A stretch of 64,000 bases of DNA, from NCBI RefSeq assembly GCF_030398335.1, contig NZ_JAOAOP010000001.1, positions 124,001 to 188,000 on the forward strand, in the 5' to 3' direction. Shown one piece after another: positions 38,243 through 46,793 of the stretch. The stretch is from Aquibium sp. A9E412. Its GTDB lineage: Bacteria; Pseudomonadota; Alphaproteobacteria; Rhizobiales; Rhizobiaceae. The position numbers and the translations under genes were made by a program. The notes under the pieces are model-generated. The model did not search any database, was not told the DNA's origin, and saw only the letters and a program-made list of their open reading frames with translations. Position 1 is the first letter of the stretch; every line of letters begins with the position of its first letter.

Positions 38243-40531
38243 TTGGCCCGCGCCCCCGGCCGCAAGGCGCCTGCCGGCGACAGGGCGGAAAGCCGCCTGC
38301 CCTCGCGCGAGGCGGTGCTGCGCTTCATCGCCGAGAATCCCGACCGCGCCGGCAAGCGCGAGATCGCCAAGGCGTTCGGCATCAAGGGCGGCGACCGCGT
38401 GTGGCTCAAGGACACGCTGGCCGCGCTGCAGGACGAGGGGCTCGTCAAGAAGCGCGGCAAGCGGCTGGCGCGGCCCGGCAGCCTGCCGGGCGTGATGGTG
38501 CTCGACATCGTCTCGCGCGACGCCGGCGGCGCGCTGATCGCCCGCCCGGCCGAGCGTGACGTCGACGCGGACGAGGCCGAGACGCTGGTCGCCATCCGGC
38601 CCGGCCGGCCCGGCCGCGGCCCCGCGCCCGGCGTCGGCGACCGGGTGCTGGCGCGGCTGTCGCCGAGCGACGCGGACACCGGCCCCGCCTATGCGGGGCG
38701 GGTGATGAAGGTCTTCGAGAAGCGGCGCCAGACGGTGCTCGGCGTGGTGCGCGGGCTGGCCGACGGCACGCACCGCCTGGTGCCGATCGAGCGCGGCAAG
38801 CCGGAGCTGGCGCTCGAGGGCGGGCTCGGCGCGGCGTCCGACGGCGACCTGGTCGAGGCCGAGCCGGTGCGCGGCCCGCGCCACGGGCTGCCGCGCGCGC
38901 GGGTCGTGTCGGTGGTCGGCGACCAGGTGACCGAGAAGGCGGTCTCGATGATCGCCATCCACGCGCACGAGATCCCGCACGTCTTCCCGCCCGAGGTGCT
39001 GGCCGAGGCGGAGGCGATCGCGCCGGCCGGTGCGAACGGCCGCGAGGACTGGCGCGCCATGCCGCTGGTGACCATCGACCCGGCCGACGCCAAGGACCAC
39101 GACGACGCGGTGCACGCCGAGCCGGACGACGACCCGAAGAACCCGGGCGGCGTCGTCGTCACCGTGGCGATCGCCGACGTGGCGGCCTATGTGCGGCCCG
39201 GCTCGCCGCTCGACCGCGAGGCGCTGAAGCGCGGCAACTCGGTCTATTTTCCCGACCGCGTGGTGCCGATGCTGCCCGAGCGCATCTCCAACGATTTGTG
39301 CTCGCTGCGCGAGGCCGAGGATCGTCCGGCGCTCGCCGTGCGCATGACGTTCGCCGCCGACGGGCGCAAGGTCCGGCACGCCTTCCACCGCGTCATCATG
39401 CGCTCGGCGGCCAGGCTGTCCTACCCGCAGGCGCAGGCGGCGATCGACGGCGCGCCCGACGACAAGACCGAGCCGCTGCTCGCAGCGGTGCTGCGGCCGC
39501 TGTGGGACGCCTATGCGGTGCTGACGCGCGGCCGCACGACGCGCGAGCCGCTCGAGCTCGACCTGCCGGAACGCAAGATCGTGCTCAAGCCGGACGGCAC
39601 CGTCGACCGCGTGATCGTGCCAGAGCGCCTCGCCGCCCACCGGCTGATCGAGGAGTTCATGATCCAGGCCAACGTGGCGGCGGCCGAGACGCTGGAGGGC
39701 AGGCGCCAGGCGCTGGTCTACCGCATCCACGACGCCCCGTCGCTGGCCAAGCAGGAGACGCTGCGCGAGTTCCTCGAGACCCTCGGCCTCAGCCTGGCGC
39801 GCGGCGCGCAGATGCGGCCGGCGCAGTTCAACCGCATTCTGGCGCGGGTCGCCGGCTCCGAGCACGAGGAGCTGGTCAACGAGGTGGTGCTGCGCTCGCA
39901 GAGCCAGGCCGCCTACGCGCCGCAGAACATCGGCCATTTCGGCCTCAACCTGAAGCGCTACGCCCATTTCACCTCGCCGATCCGGCGCTATGCCGACCTG
40001 ATCGTGCACCGCGCGCTGATCGCCGCGCTCGGCCTCGGGCCGGACGGGCTGACGCCGGCCGAGGAGGAGCGGCTGGAGGAGACCGCCGCGCTGATCTCGG
40101 CCGCCGAGCGGCGCGCCATGGCGGCCGAGCGCGAGACCGTCGACCGGCTGATCGCCGCCCACCTGTCGGCCCGCCTCGACGAGGAGTTCGAGGCGCGCGT
40201 GTCCGGTGTCACCAAGGCGGGCCTGTTCGTGCAGTTGCGGCAATACGGCGCGGACGGCTTCATTCCGGTATCGACATTGGGCGATGACTACTATGTGTTC
40301 GACGAGGCGCATCATGCGCTGGTCGGCCGCTCGAGCGGCCTCGGCTACCGCCTCGCCGACACCGTGTCGGTGCGGCTGGTCGAGGTGGCGCCGGTCGCCG
40401 GCGGCATGCGTTTCGAGATGCTGAGCCCGCCCCGGCCGCAGCCCGGCGGGCGGCGCTCGTATCACAAGGCGAAGCGGCAGAAGCGCGGGCCCCAGCGCGG
40501 CGCGGCGAAGCGGCGGACAAGGAGACAGTGA
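38243..40531 (+). CDS. rnr: Ribonuclease R
   Basis: Processive 3'-5' exoribonuclease of the RNB family that degrades structured RNA. The N-terminal winged helix (SREAVLRFIAENPDRAGKRE) is followed by cold-shock regions, the RNB catalytic acidic block TIDPADAKDHDDAVHAE, the family signature HFTSPIRRYADLIVHR and a C-terminal S1 domain. A basic tail (RRSYHKAKRQKRGPQRG) ends the 762 residues. The TTG start is four bases after topA, with AAGGG upstream. The stop shares one base with the next start. Confidence 0.95.
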   Translation: MARAPGRKAPAGDRAESRLPSREAVLRFIAENPDRAGKREIAKAFGIKGGDRVWLKDTLAALQDEGLVKKRGKRLARPGSLPGVMVLDIVSRDAGGALIARPAERDVDADEAETLVAIRPGRPGRGPAPGVGDRVLARLSPSDADTGPAYAGRVMKVFEKRRQTVLGVVRGLADGTHRLVPIERGKPELALEGGLGAASDGDLVEAEPVRGPRHGLPRARVVSVVGDQVTEKAVSMIAIHAHEIPHVFPPEVLAEAEAIAPAGANGREDWRAMPLVTIDPADAKDHDDAVHAEPDDDPKNPGGVVVTVAIADVAAYVRPGSPLDREALKRGNSVYFPDRVVPMLPERISNDLCSLREAEDRPALAVRMTFAADGRKVRHAFHRVIMRSAARLSYPQAQAAIDGAPDDKTEPLLAAVLRPLWDAYAVLTRGRTTREPLELDLPERKIVLKPDGTVDRVIVPERLAAHRLIEEFMIQANVAAAETLEGRRQALVYRIHDAPSLAKQETLREFLETLGLSLARGAQMRPAQFNRILARVAGSEHEELVNEVVLRSQSQAAYAPQNIGHFGLNLKRYAHFTSPIRRYADLIVHRALIAALGLGPDGLTPAEEERLEETAALISAAERRAMAAERETVDRLIAAHLSARLDEEFEARVSGVTKAGLFVQLRQYGADGFIPVSTLGDDYYVFDEAHHALVGRSSGLGYRLADTVSVRLVEVAPVAGGMRFEMLSPPRPQPGGRRSYHKAKRQKRGPQRGAAKRRTRRQ

Positions 40532-40965
40532 TGAGCGAACACACCTTCGGCGGCCAGGCCGCCTCCGCGCGCCCGCAGCGCCCCCTCGTGCCGGCCATGC
40601 GGCGCGGCGCGGCCGGCCGCTGCCCGCGCTGCGGCGAGGGCCGGCTGTTCGGCCGCTTCCTGAAGAGCGTTGAGAGCTGCGACGCCTGCGGCGAGACGAT
40701 CGGCCACCACCGCGCCGACGACCTGCCGGCCTATCTGGTGATCTTCATCGTCGGTCACATCGTGGTCGCCGCCTTCATGGGCGTCGAGGCGGCGACGGAC
40801 TGGTCGTCCTGGCTGCACCTGGCGCTCTGGGTGCCGCTCACCGTGGCGCTGTCGGTGGCGCTCATCCAGCCGGTGAAGGGCGCCGTGATCGGCCTGCAGT
40901 GGGCGCTTTACATGCACGGCTTCGGCGGCGAGCATGCGGCCCTCGAAACGCATCCCGAGCAATGA
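40531..40965 (+). CDS. DUF983 family protein
   Basis: 144 residues. An N-terminal zinc-ribbon-like segment (RCPRCGEGRLFGRFLKSVE, then SCDACGETIGHHRADD) precedes two membrane helices (AYLVIFIVGHIVVAAFMGV, LALWVPLTVALSVALIQPV). Function unknown; the family sits next to rnr in many Alphaproteobacteria. A good AGGAG site precedes the ATG. Confidence 0.9.
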   Translation: MSEHTFGGQAASARPQRPLVPAMRRGAAGRCPRCGEGRLFGRFLKSVESCDACGETIGHHRADDLPAYLVIFIVGHIVVAAFMGVEAATDWSSWLHLALWVPLTVALSVALIQPVKGAVIGLQWALYMHGFGGEHAALETHPEQ

Positions 40966-40972
40966 TGCCGCA

Positions 40973-41728
40973 ATGGCCGAGCGCAGCATGGAAGGTCTGA
41001 GCCGGGCCCAGCTCGACAAGGCCGAATCGAAGGACTTCGCGCTCGGCGGCAAGCCGATGCGGCCGCGCGACGCGGGCACGCTGATGCTGCTCGACCGGGC
41101 CGGCGACACCGTGCGCGTGCTGCTCGGCCGGCGCCACCGGCGGCACGCCTTCATGCCCGGCAAGTTCGTCTTTCCCGGCGGGCGCACCGACCCGGCCGAC
41201 GCCCGCATCGCCATCGAGGCGGGCCTGCACCCGGCCGAGGAGCAACGGCTGATCGACACGGTGCGCCAGCGCACCGCCTCGCGGGCGCGCGCCATCGCCA
41301 TGTCGGCCGTGCGCGAGACCTACGAGGAGGCCGGCCTGATGATCGGCCGGCGCGGCGCCTTCGACACGCAGAGCCCGCAATGGCGCGCCTTCGCCGAGCA
41401 CGGCGTGCGCCCGGCGCTCGACCGGCTGCGCTTCGTCGCCCGCGCCATCACGCCGCCCGGCCGGGTGCGCCGCTTCGACACCCGCTTCCTCGCCGCCTGG
41501 CGCGACGACGTGGCGCTGGAGCTCGCCGAGGGCGGCCCGACGGACGAGCTCGAGGAGCTGGTCTGGCTGCCGCTCGCCGAGGCGATGCGGGCCGACATCC
41601 CGCTGATCACCAAGACGGTGCTCGGCGACCTGGAAAAGCGGCTCGCCGCCGATCCGGCGCTCGAGCCGGGCCGGCCGGTGCCCTTCTACCACATGCGACA
41701 CAACAAGTTCCTGCGCGACGAGATCTGA
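40973..41728 (+). CDS. NUDIX hydrolase
   Basis: Hydrolyses a nucleoside-diphosphate-linked substrate. The 251-residue protein has FMPGKFVFPGGRTDPADARI and the Nudix core RETYEEAGLMIG. The gap between the Gly-rich part and the RETYEEAG core is longer than in a standard Nudix box, so the canonical 23-residue pattern is expanded. This long form resembles the family found next to DUF983 in other Alphaproteobacteria. Substrate unknown. The start has no strong ribosome site. Confidence 0.85.
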   Translation: MAERSMEGLSRAQLDKAESKDFALGGKPMRPRDAGTLMLLDRAGDTVRVLLGRRHRRHAFMPGKFVFPGGRTDPADARIAIEAGLHPAEEQRLIDTVRQRTASRARAIAMSAVRETYEEAGLMIGRRGAFDTQSPQWRAFAEHGVRPALDRLRFVARAITPPGRVRRFDTRFLAAWRDDVALELAEGGPTDELEELVWLPLAEAMRADIPLITKTVLGDLEKRLAADPALEPGRPVPFYHMRHNKFLRDEI

Positions 41729-41746
41729 CGACGGGAGCGGCCGGTC

Positions 41747-42931
41747 ATGGTGTCGATACCAGGCGCACATGGCGGAGGCTCCCACGGGCGGACGCGCTGG
41801 CTCGGCATCGCCGCGGCGATCGCGGCGATCAGCGTCGTCGGCATCGCGCTCGGCCTCAGCGTGCCGCTGCTTTCGGTCATCCTCGAGGGGCGCGGCCATT
41901 CGGCCAGCATGATCGGTCTCAACACGGCCGTCGCCGGCCTCGCCTCGATCGCCGCCGCGCCGCTCGCCACGCCGCTGGCGGTGCGCTTCGGCGTCGTGCC
42001 CACCATGGCCGGCATGCTGCTCGTCGCCGGCTTCTCGTTCCTCGGCTTCTACGTCGCCGAGGCCTTCGTGTGGTGGTTTCCGCTGCGCGCGCTGCTGCAC
42101 CTGGCGCTGACGACGCTGTTCATCCTGTCGGAGTTCTGGATCAGCGCCTCGGCACCGGCGATGCGCCGCGGCTTCGTGCTCGGCGTCTATGCCACGGTGC
42201 TGTCGCTCGGCTTCGCCTTCGGCCCCTGGCTGTTCGCGCAGGTCGGCAGCGACGGCTTCCTGCCCTTCGGCCTCACCTTCGCGCTGGTGATGGTCGCCCT
42301 CGTGCCGGTGCTGGCCGGCTGGCGCGCCAGCCCCGACATGCGCGGCGAGGCGGGCAGCGGCGGGCGCTTTCTGTCCTATGTCTGGCTGGTGCCGTCGGCG
42401 ACCGCCGCCGTGCTCGTGTTCGGCGCGGTGGAGACCGGCGGCTTCGCGCTGTTTCCCGTCTACGGCGTGCGCATCGGCTACACGGAAGCCGAGGCGGCGC
42501 TCTTGCTGAGCGCCATCGGCCTCGGCAACGTGCTGCTGCAGATCCCGCTCGGCCTCCTCAGCGACCGCATGGCCGACCGCCGCGTGCTGCTCGTCGCCTG
42601 CGCGGCGGTCGGGCTTGCCGGCATGGCCGTTCTGCCGGCGCTTCCCGGCCGCTGGATGGCGAGCGCGGCGGTGCTGTTCGTGTGGGGCGGCGTGGTCGCC
42701 GCGCTCTACACGGTCGGCCTGGCGCATCTCGGCTCGCGCCTGTCGGGCCGCGACCTCGCCTCGGCCAACGCCGCCTTCGTGTTCTGCTACGGCATCGGCA
42801 TGCTGGTAGGGCCGCAGGCGATCGGCCTCGGCATGGATGCGCTCGGCCCGCACGGCTTCGCCGCGACGATGGCGGCCTTCTTCGCCTTCTACATCGTCGT
42901 CGCCGGTCGGCGGCTCAAGGCGCGGGCTTGA
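41747..42931 (+). CDS. MFS transporter
   Basis: Twelve-helix major facilitator of 394 residues. Early text VVGIALGLSVPLLSVILEGR and the loop LATPLAVRFGVVP fit the YfcJ/YcaD-like group. The central loop has LGLLSDRMADRRV, the MFS loop motif. Substrate unknown. The stop overlaps the putative -35 of rpmG. Confidence 0.87.
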   Translation: MVSIPGAHGGGSHGRTRWLGIAAAIAAISVVGIALGLSVPLLSVILEGRGHSASMIGLNTAVAGLASIAAAPLATPLAVRFGVVPTMAGMLLVAGFSFLGFYVAEAFVWWFPLRALLHLALTTLFILSEFWISASAPAMRRGFVLGVYATVLSLGFAFGPWLFAQVGSDGFLPFGLTFALVMVALVPVLAGWRASPDMRGEAGSGGRFLSYVWLVPSATAAVLVFGAVETGGFALFPVYGVRIGYTEAEAALLLSAIGLGNVLLQIPLGLLSDRMADRRVLLVACAAVGLAGMAVLPALPGRWMASAAVLFVWGGVVAALYTVGLAHLGSRLSGRDLASANAAFVFCYGIGMLVGPQAIGLGMDALGPHGFAATMAAFFAFYIVVAGRRLKARA

Positions 42932-42956
42932 CATTCGGGGCTTTGCCGTTATGTCT
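42928..42956 (+). promoter_or_regulatory. Putative rpmG promoter
   Basis: TTGACA (42928-42933) is followed at 16-17 bases by TATGTC/ATGTCT (42950-42956). The -35 is perfect and the -10 is weak. It lies about 80 bases before the rpmG start. Confidence 0.45.
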
Positions 42957-43033
42957 CGCGCGAGCTTTCTGCCGGCGCCGCGAAGCGGATCCTGCGCCGC
43001 AGCGCCCTGCAACACAATTCACGGACCAGAGCC

Positions 43034-43201
43034 ATGGCCAAGGCCACGACCATCAAGATCAAGCTTCTGTCGACGGCCGACACCGGCTTCTTCTACGTCA
43101 CCAAGAAGAACAGCCGCACGATGACCGAGAAGATGACCAAGCGCAAATACGACCCGGTGGCGCGCAAGCACGTCGAGTTCCGGGAAGCCAAGATCAAGTA
43201 G
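43034..43201 (+). CDS. rpmG: 50S ribosomal protein L33
   Basis: Large-subunit protein of 55 residues, [20 protein letters not shown] followed by [20 protein letters not shown] and [15 protein letters not shown]. This is the non-zinc-binding form (no CxxC pairs), as usual in Proteobacteria. It stands alone, with its own promoter and terminator. Confidence 0.97.
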   Translation: MAKATTIKIKLLSTADTGFFYVTKKNSRTMTEKMTKRKYDPVARKHVEFREAKIK

Positions 43202-43251
43202 AGCGGCCGCCGGCCGGCGCGCCCGGCCCCCCCCCCTCGATCGCACATGGC

Positions 43252-43282
43252 GGCGCCGTCCCTTCGCGGGCGGCGCCGTTTT
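43252..43282 (+). terminator. Rho-independent terminator of rpmG
   Basis: Ten-pair stem with one wobble (43252-43261 with 43268-43277), six-base loop, then GTTTT. It is 50 bases past the rpmG stop. A run of ten Cs (43227-43236) lies between. Confidence 0.75.
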
Positions 43283-43385
43283 CGTGCGGCCGCAGGCCGC
43301 CGCGCGCGGACGGCCCGGTGCCGCACAGGTGCGCGGCAGGCTGCGACGAGCGAACGCGGCTTCGGGCCGGTGTGGAGAAAAAAAT

Positions 43386-43536
43386 GGGGGCCGGTCGGCA
43401 TCTGGCAGCGGTACGAGGAGGCCACTTAGCACCAGCGCCGACCGGCCGACCCCACGGACCCAGGAGATGCGGCGGACCTGAGCATCATGGGGTTTGCCGG
43501 AATTCGGGACCGATCAGACGCCTCGTACCGGTCCCG
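43386..43536. ncRNA. Candidate structured RNA between rpmG and pleD
   Basis: In the 476-base gap 43202-43677, with no supportable gene, three perfect pairings stand out. GGCCGGTCGGC (43389-43399) pairs with GCCGACCGGCC (43437-43447), extended by GGG with CCCC across a bulge and by an inner CTGG/CCAG. CGGGACCG (43505-43512) pairs with CGGTCCCG (43529-43536). CGGTACGAGG (43409-43418) is complementary to CCTCGTACCG (43521-43530), which would compete with the second stem. Strand is undecided. It is a candidate only: I see no match to a known RNA family, promoter or T-run. Confidence 0.4.
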
Positions 43537-43598
43537 TTCCCCTTGACCGTGACACTCGCGCAAGAGCGTATGAAAATCAACAGTTTCTTAACCTTTCA

Positions 43599-43620
43599 CC
43601 CTGATTCGCTCGAATCAGGG
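43599..43620. terminator. Hairpin downstream of pleD with two GANTC sites
   Basis: Perfect ten-pair stem with a CT loop (43599-43608 with 43611-43620), about 60 bases past the pleD stop. Neither strand has a clear T-run after it. Both arms contain GANTC (GATTC and GAATC), the CcrM methylation target. Confidence 0.45.
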
Positions 43621-43677
43621 TAAACGGCGCGCGCCAAGGCCGCCGCGGGCATGGCGAAACGCCCCTGCCCGCACCGC

Positions 43678-45045
43678 TCACGCGGCGGCGGCGACGACCC
43701 GGTTGCGGCCGCCGTTCTTGGCCTCGTAGAGCGCGCTGTCGGCCCGCTTCATCAACGCCGCGACGGCATCGCCGGGCGGCGTCAGCGAGGCGACGCCGAG
43801 GCTGACGGTGACGGCGATCTCGCCGCCGCCGGGCAGCGGGAACGGCCGCTCGGCCACCGCGCCGCGCACCCGCTCGGCGACGATGCCGGCAAGGCCGGCC
43901 GGCGTCTCCGGCATGACGACGACGAACTCCTCGCCGCCGTAGCGGCACACGAGGTCGATGCCGCGGATGCGTGCGCGCAGCCGCGCGGCGAACTCGCGCA
44001 GCACCGCGTCGCCGGCGTCGTGGCCGTGCGTGTCGTTGATCGCCTTGAAGCGGTCGATGTCGGCGATCATCACCGACAGCGCCGTGCCGCGGTCGGCGGC
44101 GCGCGCCACCAGGGCCTTCAGGTGGGTGTCGAGATAGGCGCGGTTGTGCAGGCCGGTCAGCGGATCGGTGACGGCGAATTCCAGCGTCTGGCTGACGCTG
44201 GCGCGCAGCGCGTCGTTGTAGCGCTTGCGGCGGAACTGGCCGCGCAGCCGCACGACGAGCTCGTTGCCGTCGAGCGGACGCACCAGATAGTCGTTGATGC
44301 CGAGCTCGAGGCCGCGCAGGATGCGCCCCTCTTCGCCCTCGCCGACGATCAGCATGATCGGCACGAAGCGCGTGCGTTCGAGCGCACGGAGCTGCGAGAC
44401 GACGCGCAGCGGATCGTGCTCCGACGGCCCGGTGGCGACCACAACGCAGTCGCAGCCCTTTTCCGCGGCGAAGAACAGCGCGGCCTGCGGATCGGCCACC
44501 ACCTCGACGTCGCAGGCTGTGCCGACCAGCCGGCGGAAGCGGCGCGCCGCCGCCGCATCGGGCTCGACCAGCAGGGCCAGCGGCCGCCCGTCGGTCTCCT
44601 CGGCGCCGCGCAGCATGGCGGCGATGCCGATGTCGCGCGTCGTCGCCGCGCGCAGCCGCAGCTCGTCGGTCAGCGATTTCAGCCGCACCAGGTTCTTGAC
44701 CCGCGTCATGAGCTGCAGGTCGTCGACCGGCTTGGTGAGGAAGTCGTCGGCGCCCGCCTGCAGCCCGCGCACCCGGTCGGAGGCCTGGTCGAGCGCGGTG
44801 ACCATGACGACGGGAATGTGCGCGGTCGCCGGATCGGCCTTGAGCCGGCGGCAGACCTCGAAGCCGTCCATCTCCGGCATCATGACGTCGAGCAGCACGA
44901 CGTCGACGGCGCCGTTCTCGCACTGCTCCAGCGCCTCGGCGCCGCCATGCGCCGTCAGCACCTCGAAATACTCCGCCCGCAGCCGCACCTCGAGCAGCTT
45001 CACGTTGGCGGGAATGTCATCGACGACGAGGATGCGTGCGGTCAT
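43678..45045 (-). CDS. pleD: Response regulator PleD, diguanylate cyclase
   Basis: Makes cyclic di-GMP and drives the polar cell-fate transition. Domain order over 455 residues: first receiver (ILVVDDIPANVKLLEVRLRA, phosphoacceptor D53, KPVDD), second degenerate receiver (about 150-280), then GGDEF with YGGEEF (GGEEF at about 370-374). The allosteric I-site is present as RGID just before. Residue numbers match Caulobacter PleD. Start ATG at 45045. It follows divK by 20 bases. Confidence 0.96.
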   Translation of the reverse strand: MTARILVVDDIPANVKLLEVRLRAEYFEVLTAHGGAEALEQCENGAVDVVLLDVMMPEMDGFEVCRRLKADPATAHIPVVMVTALDQASDRVRGLQAGADDFLTKPVDDLQLMTRVKNLVRLKSLTDELRLRAATTRDIGIAAMLRGAEETDGRPLALLVEPDAAAARRFRRLVGTACDVEVVADPQAALFFAAEKGCDCVVVATGPSEHDPLRVVSQLRALERTRFVPIMLIVGEGEEGRILRGLELGINDYLVRPLDGNELVVRLRGQFRRKRYNDALRASVSQTLEFAVTDPLTGLHNRAYLDTHLKALVARAADRGTALSVMIADIDRFKAINDTHGHDAGDAVLREFAARLRARIRGIDLVCRYGGEEFVVVMPETPAGLAGIVAERVRGAVAERPFPLPGGGEIAVTVSLGVASLTPPGDAVAALMKRADSALYEAKNGGRNRVVAAAA

Positions 45046-45065
45046 GGCTGCCTTTCCTGCGGCCG

Positions 45066-45437
45066 TCAGGCGTCGCCCAGATAGGATTTGATCGTCTCGA
45101 TGAACTTCGGCACCGAGATCGGCTTGGAGATGTAGGCCTCGCAGCCGCCCTGGCGGATGCGCTCCTCGTCGCCCTTCATGGCGAAGGCGGTGACGGCGAT
45201 CACCGGGATCGAATGCAGGTCGTCGTCCTCCTTCAGCCACTTGGTGACCTCGAGGCCGGAGACCTCGGGAAGCTGGATGTCCATCAGGATGAGGTCGGGC
45301 CGGTTCTCGCGCGCCAGATCGAGCGCCTGCAGCCCGTTGCGCGTGCGCACGGTCTCGTAGCCGCTCGCCTCGATCAGGTCGCGGAAGAGCTTCATGTTGA
45401 GCTCGTTGTCCTCGACGATCATCACCTTCTTGGCCAT
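45066..45437 (-). CDS. divK: Response regulator DivK
   Basis: Single-domain receiver of 123 residues that controls the PleC/DivJ-CckA-CtrA cell-cycle pathway. [20 protein letters not shown] starts it, the phosphoacceptor is D53 in [13 protein letters not shown], and the conserved Thr (VTAFAM) and Lys (SKPISV) are present. The ATG at 45437 gives the exact family N-terminus. It is co-transcribed with pleD, as in Caulobacter and rhizobia. Confidence 0.97.
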   Translation of the reverse strand: MAKKVMIVEDNELNMKLFRDLIEASGYETVRTRNGLQALDLARENRPDLILMDIQLPEVSGLEVTKWLKEDDDLHSIPVIAVTAFAMKGDEERIRQGGCEAYISKPISVPKFIETIKSYLGDA

Positions 45438-45627
45438 CGGTCTCCCGTCCTCCCGCGCCGGTCGCCGCACCCGCGGTGCCTGCCGGACGAGGGGCTCATG
45501 CGCCTGTTGGTACACTGGTTTGCTTTAAGAATCGGAAACTACCGCCGACGAAACGGCGCGATCAAGCGCCGCGGCCCGCGACGCTTGCGCTCTGGCCCGG
45601 CCGCGCGCTTTGGGCTAGACAGGCCGC

Positions 45628-45954
45628 ATGATCCGACAGCCGACATCCGCACCGCCGGCGGGCGACGCCGAACGCGAGGCCGCCGAGCGCCTGGCGATCG
45701 AGGCGCTGGGCTTCCTGGCGCGCGACGAGGAGCTGATGACGCGCTTTCTGGCCATGAGCGGCATCGAGGCGGCGGCGATCCGCCGGGCGGCGCGCGAGCC
45801 GGGCTTCCTGGCCGGCGTGCTGCAGTTCATCGCCGCGCACGAGCCGACGCTGCTACGCTTCTGCGAGGACACCGACACGCCGCCGCAGCGGGTGACGCGG
45901 GCGCTCGAGGCGCTGCCGCACGGCCGCCGCAACGACGAGAGCTGGTCGGCGTGA
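45628..45954 (+). CDS. DUF3572 family protein
   Basis: 108-residue soluble protein, conserved beside divK in many Hyphomicrobiales. Core text: AIEALGFLARDEELMTRFLA, then VLQFIAAHEPTLLRFC. Function unknown. Its stop overlaps the next start (GTGA). Confidence 0.87.
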   Translation: MIRQPTSAPPAGDAEREAAERLAIEALGFLARDEELMTRFLAMSGIEAAAIRRAAREPGFLAGVLQFIAAHEPTLLRFCEDTDTPPQRVTRALEALPHGRRNDESWSA

Positions 45955-46607
45955 GCGACGATCCCGAGACGCGGCGCCAGATCGCGGCCCTTGCCGCCGA
46001 CGACCGGCCGCTGCTGGTGCTCGACGTCGACGACGTGGTGCTGGAGTTCATCCGCCCCTTCCCGCGCTTCCTGGAATCGATGGGCTACCGGCTGAAGCTC
46101 GACAGCTTCCGCCTGCATGGCAACGTGGTCGCCGTCGACAGCGGCCGGCCGGCCGAGCCGGCCACGGTGACCGAGCTGATGGACGCCTTCTTCTCAAGCC
46201 AGGCCGACTGGCAGATGCCGACCGAGGGCGCGGCCGAGGCGCTCGCCGCCTTCGACGGGCCGGCCGAGATCGTCATGCTGACGGCGATGCCGCACCGCCA
46301 CCACGCGGTGCGCCGCGGCCATCTCGAGGCGCTCGGCCTGTGCCACCCGCTGGTCACCACCGAGGCGGCCAAGGGCCCGGCGCTGAAGGCGCTGCGCGGC
46401 GCGCACCCGCGGCCCGTCGCCTTCGTCGACGACATCCCGCGCAACCTGATCTCGGCGCGCGAGACGGTGGCCGACGCGCATCTCTTCCACCTGATGGCCG
46501 ACAACAGCCTGCGCGCCCTGCTGCCGCCCTTCGAGGCGGCCGGCATCACCACGGTGGAAAGCTGGCCCGAGGCGCAGCCCAAGATCGCCCGCGCGCTGGG
46601 GCTCTGA
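45951..46607 (+). CDS. HAD-like hydrolase
   Basis: 218 residues with the HAD nucleophile motif LLVLDVDDVVLEF, a Thr in VMLTAMPHRHH, and a final acidic pair in PVAFVDDIPRNL. This is a compact alphaproteobacterial HAD whose substrate is not known to me. The GTG start is coupled to the DUF3572 gene, so they are probably one unit. Confidence 0.8.
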   Translation: MSDDPETRRQIAALAADDRPLLVLDVDDVVLEFIRPFPRFLESMGYRLKLDSFRLHGNVVAVDSGRPAEPATVTELMDAFFSSQADWQMPTEGAAEALAAFDGPAEIVMLTAMPHRHHAVRRGHLEALGLCHPLVTTEAAKGPALKALRGAHPRPVAFVDDIPRNLISARETVADAHLFHLMADNSLRALLPPFEAAGITTVESWPEAQPKIARALGL

Positions 46608-46772
46608 GGCCGCCGGGCCGCAGGCGGCGCGCGATTGCCGACAGCGCGTCAGCGGCCGAAGCAGGTGCCCCGCCGGCCGGGGCCCGGCCTCGACCGATCG
46701 CTGGAAACGGCCGGCGCGCCCGCGCGACGGCTTGCCGAAGCGGCCCGGCGGGCCGATACTGGCCGACCAGAT

Positions 46773-46787
46773 GTTCGTGGAACGTTC
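46773..46787 (+). promoter_or_regulatory. LexA (SOS) box of dinB
   Basis: GTTC-GTGGAAC-GTTC, an exact match to the alphaproteobacterial LexA consensus GTTC-N7-GTTC, ending seven bases before the dinB GTG. dinB should therefore be induced by DNA damage. The close position means LexA would also cover the ribosome-site region. Confidence 0.85.
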
Positions 46788-46793
46788 GCACCC

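Noticed and set aside
43247-43429. Short gene between rpmG and pleD
   Set aside because: Arg/Ala-rich frame across the terminator and hairpins, with no ribosome site or family text.
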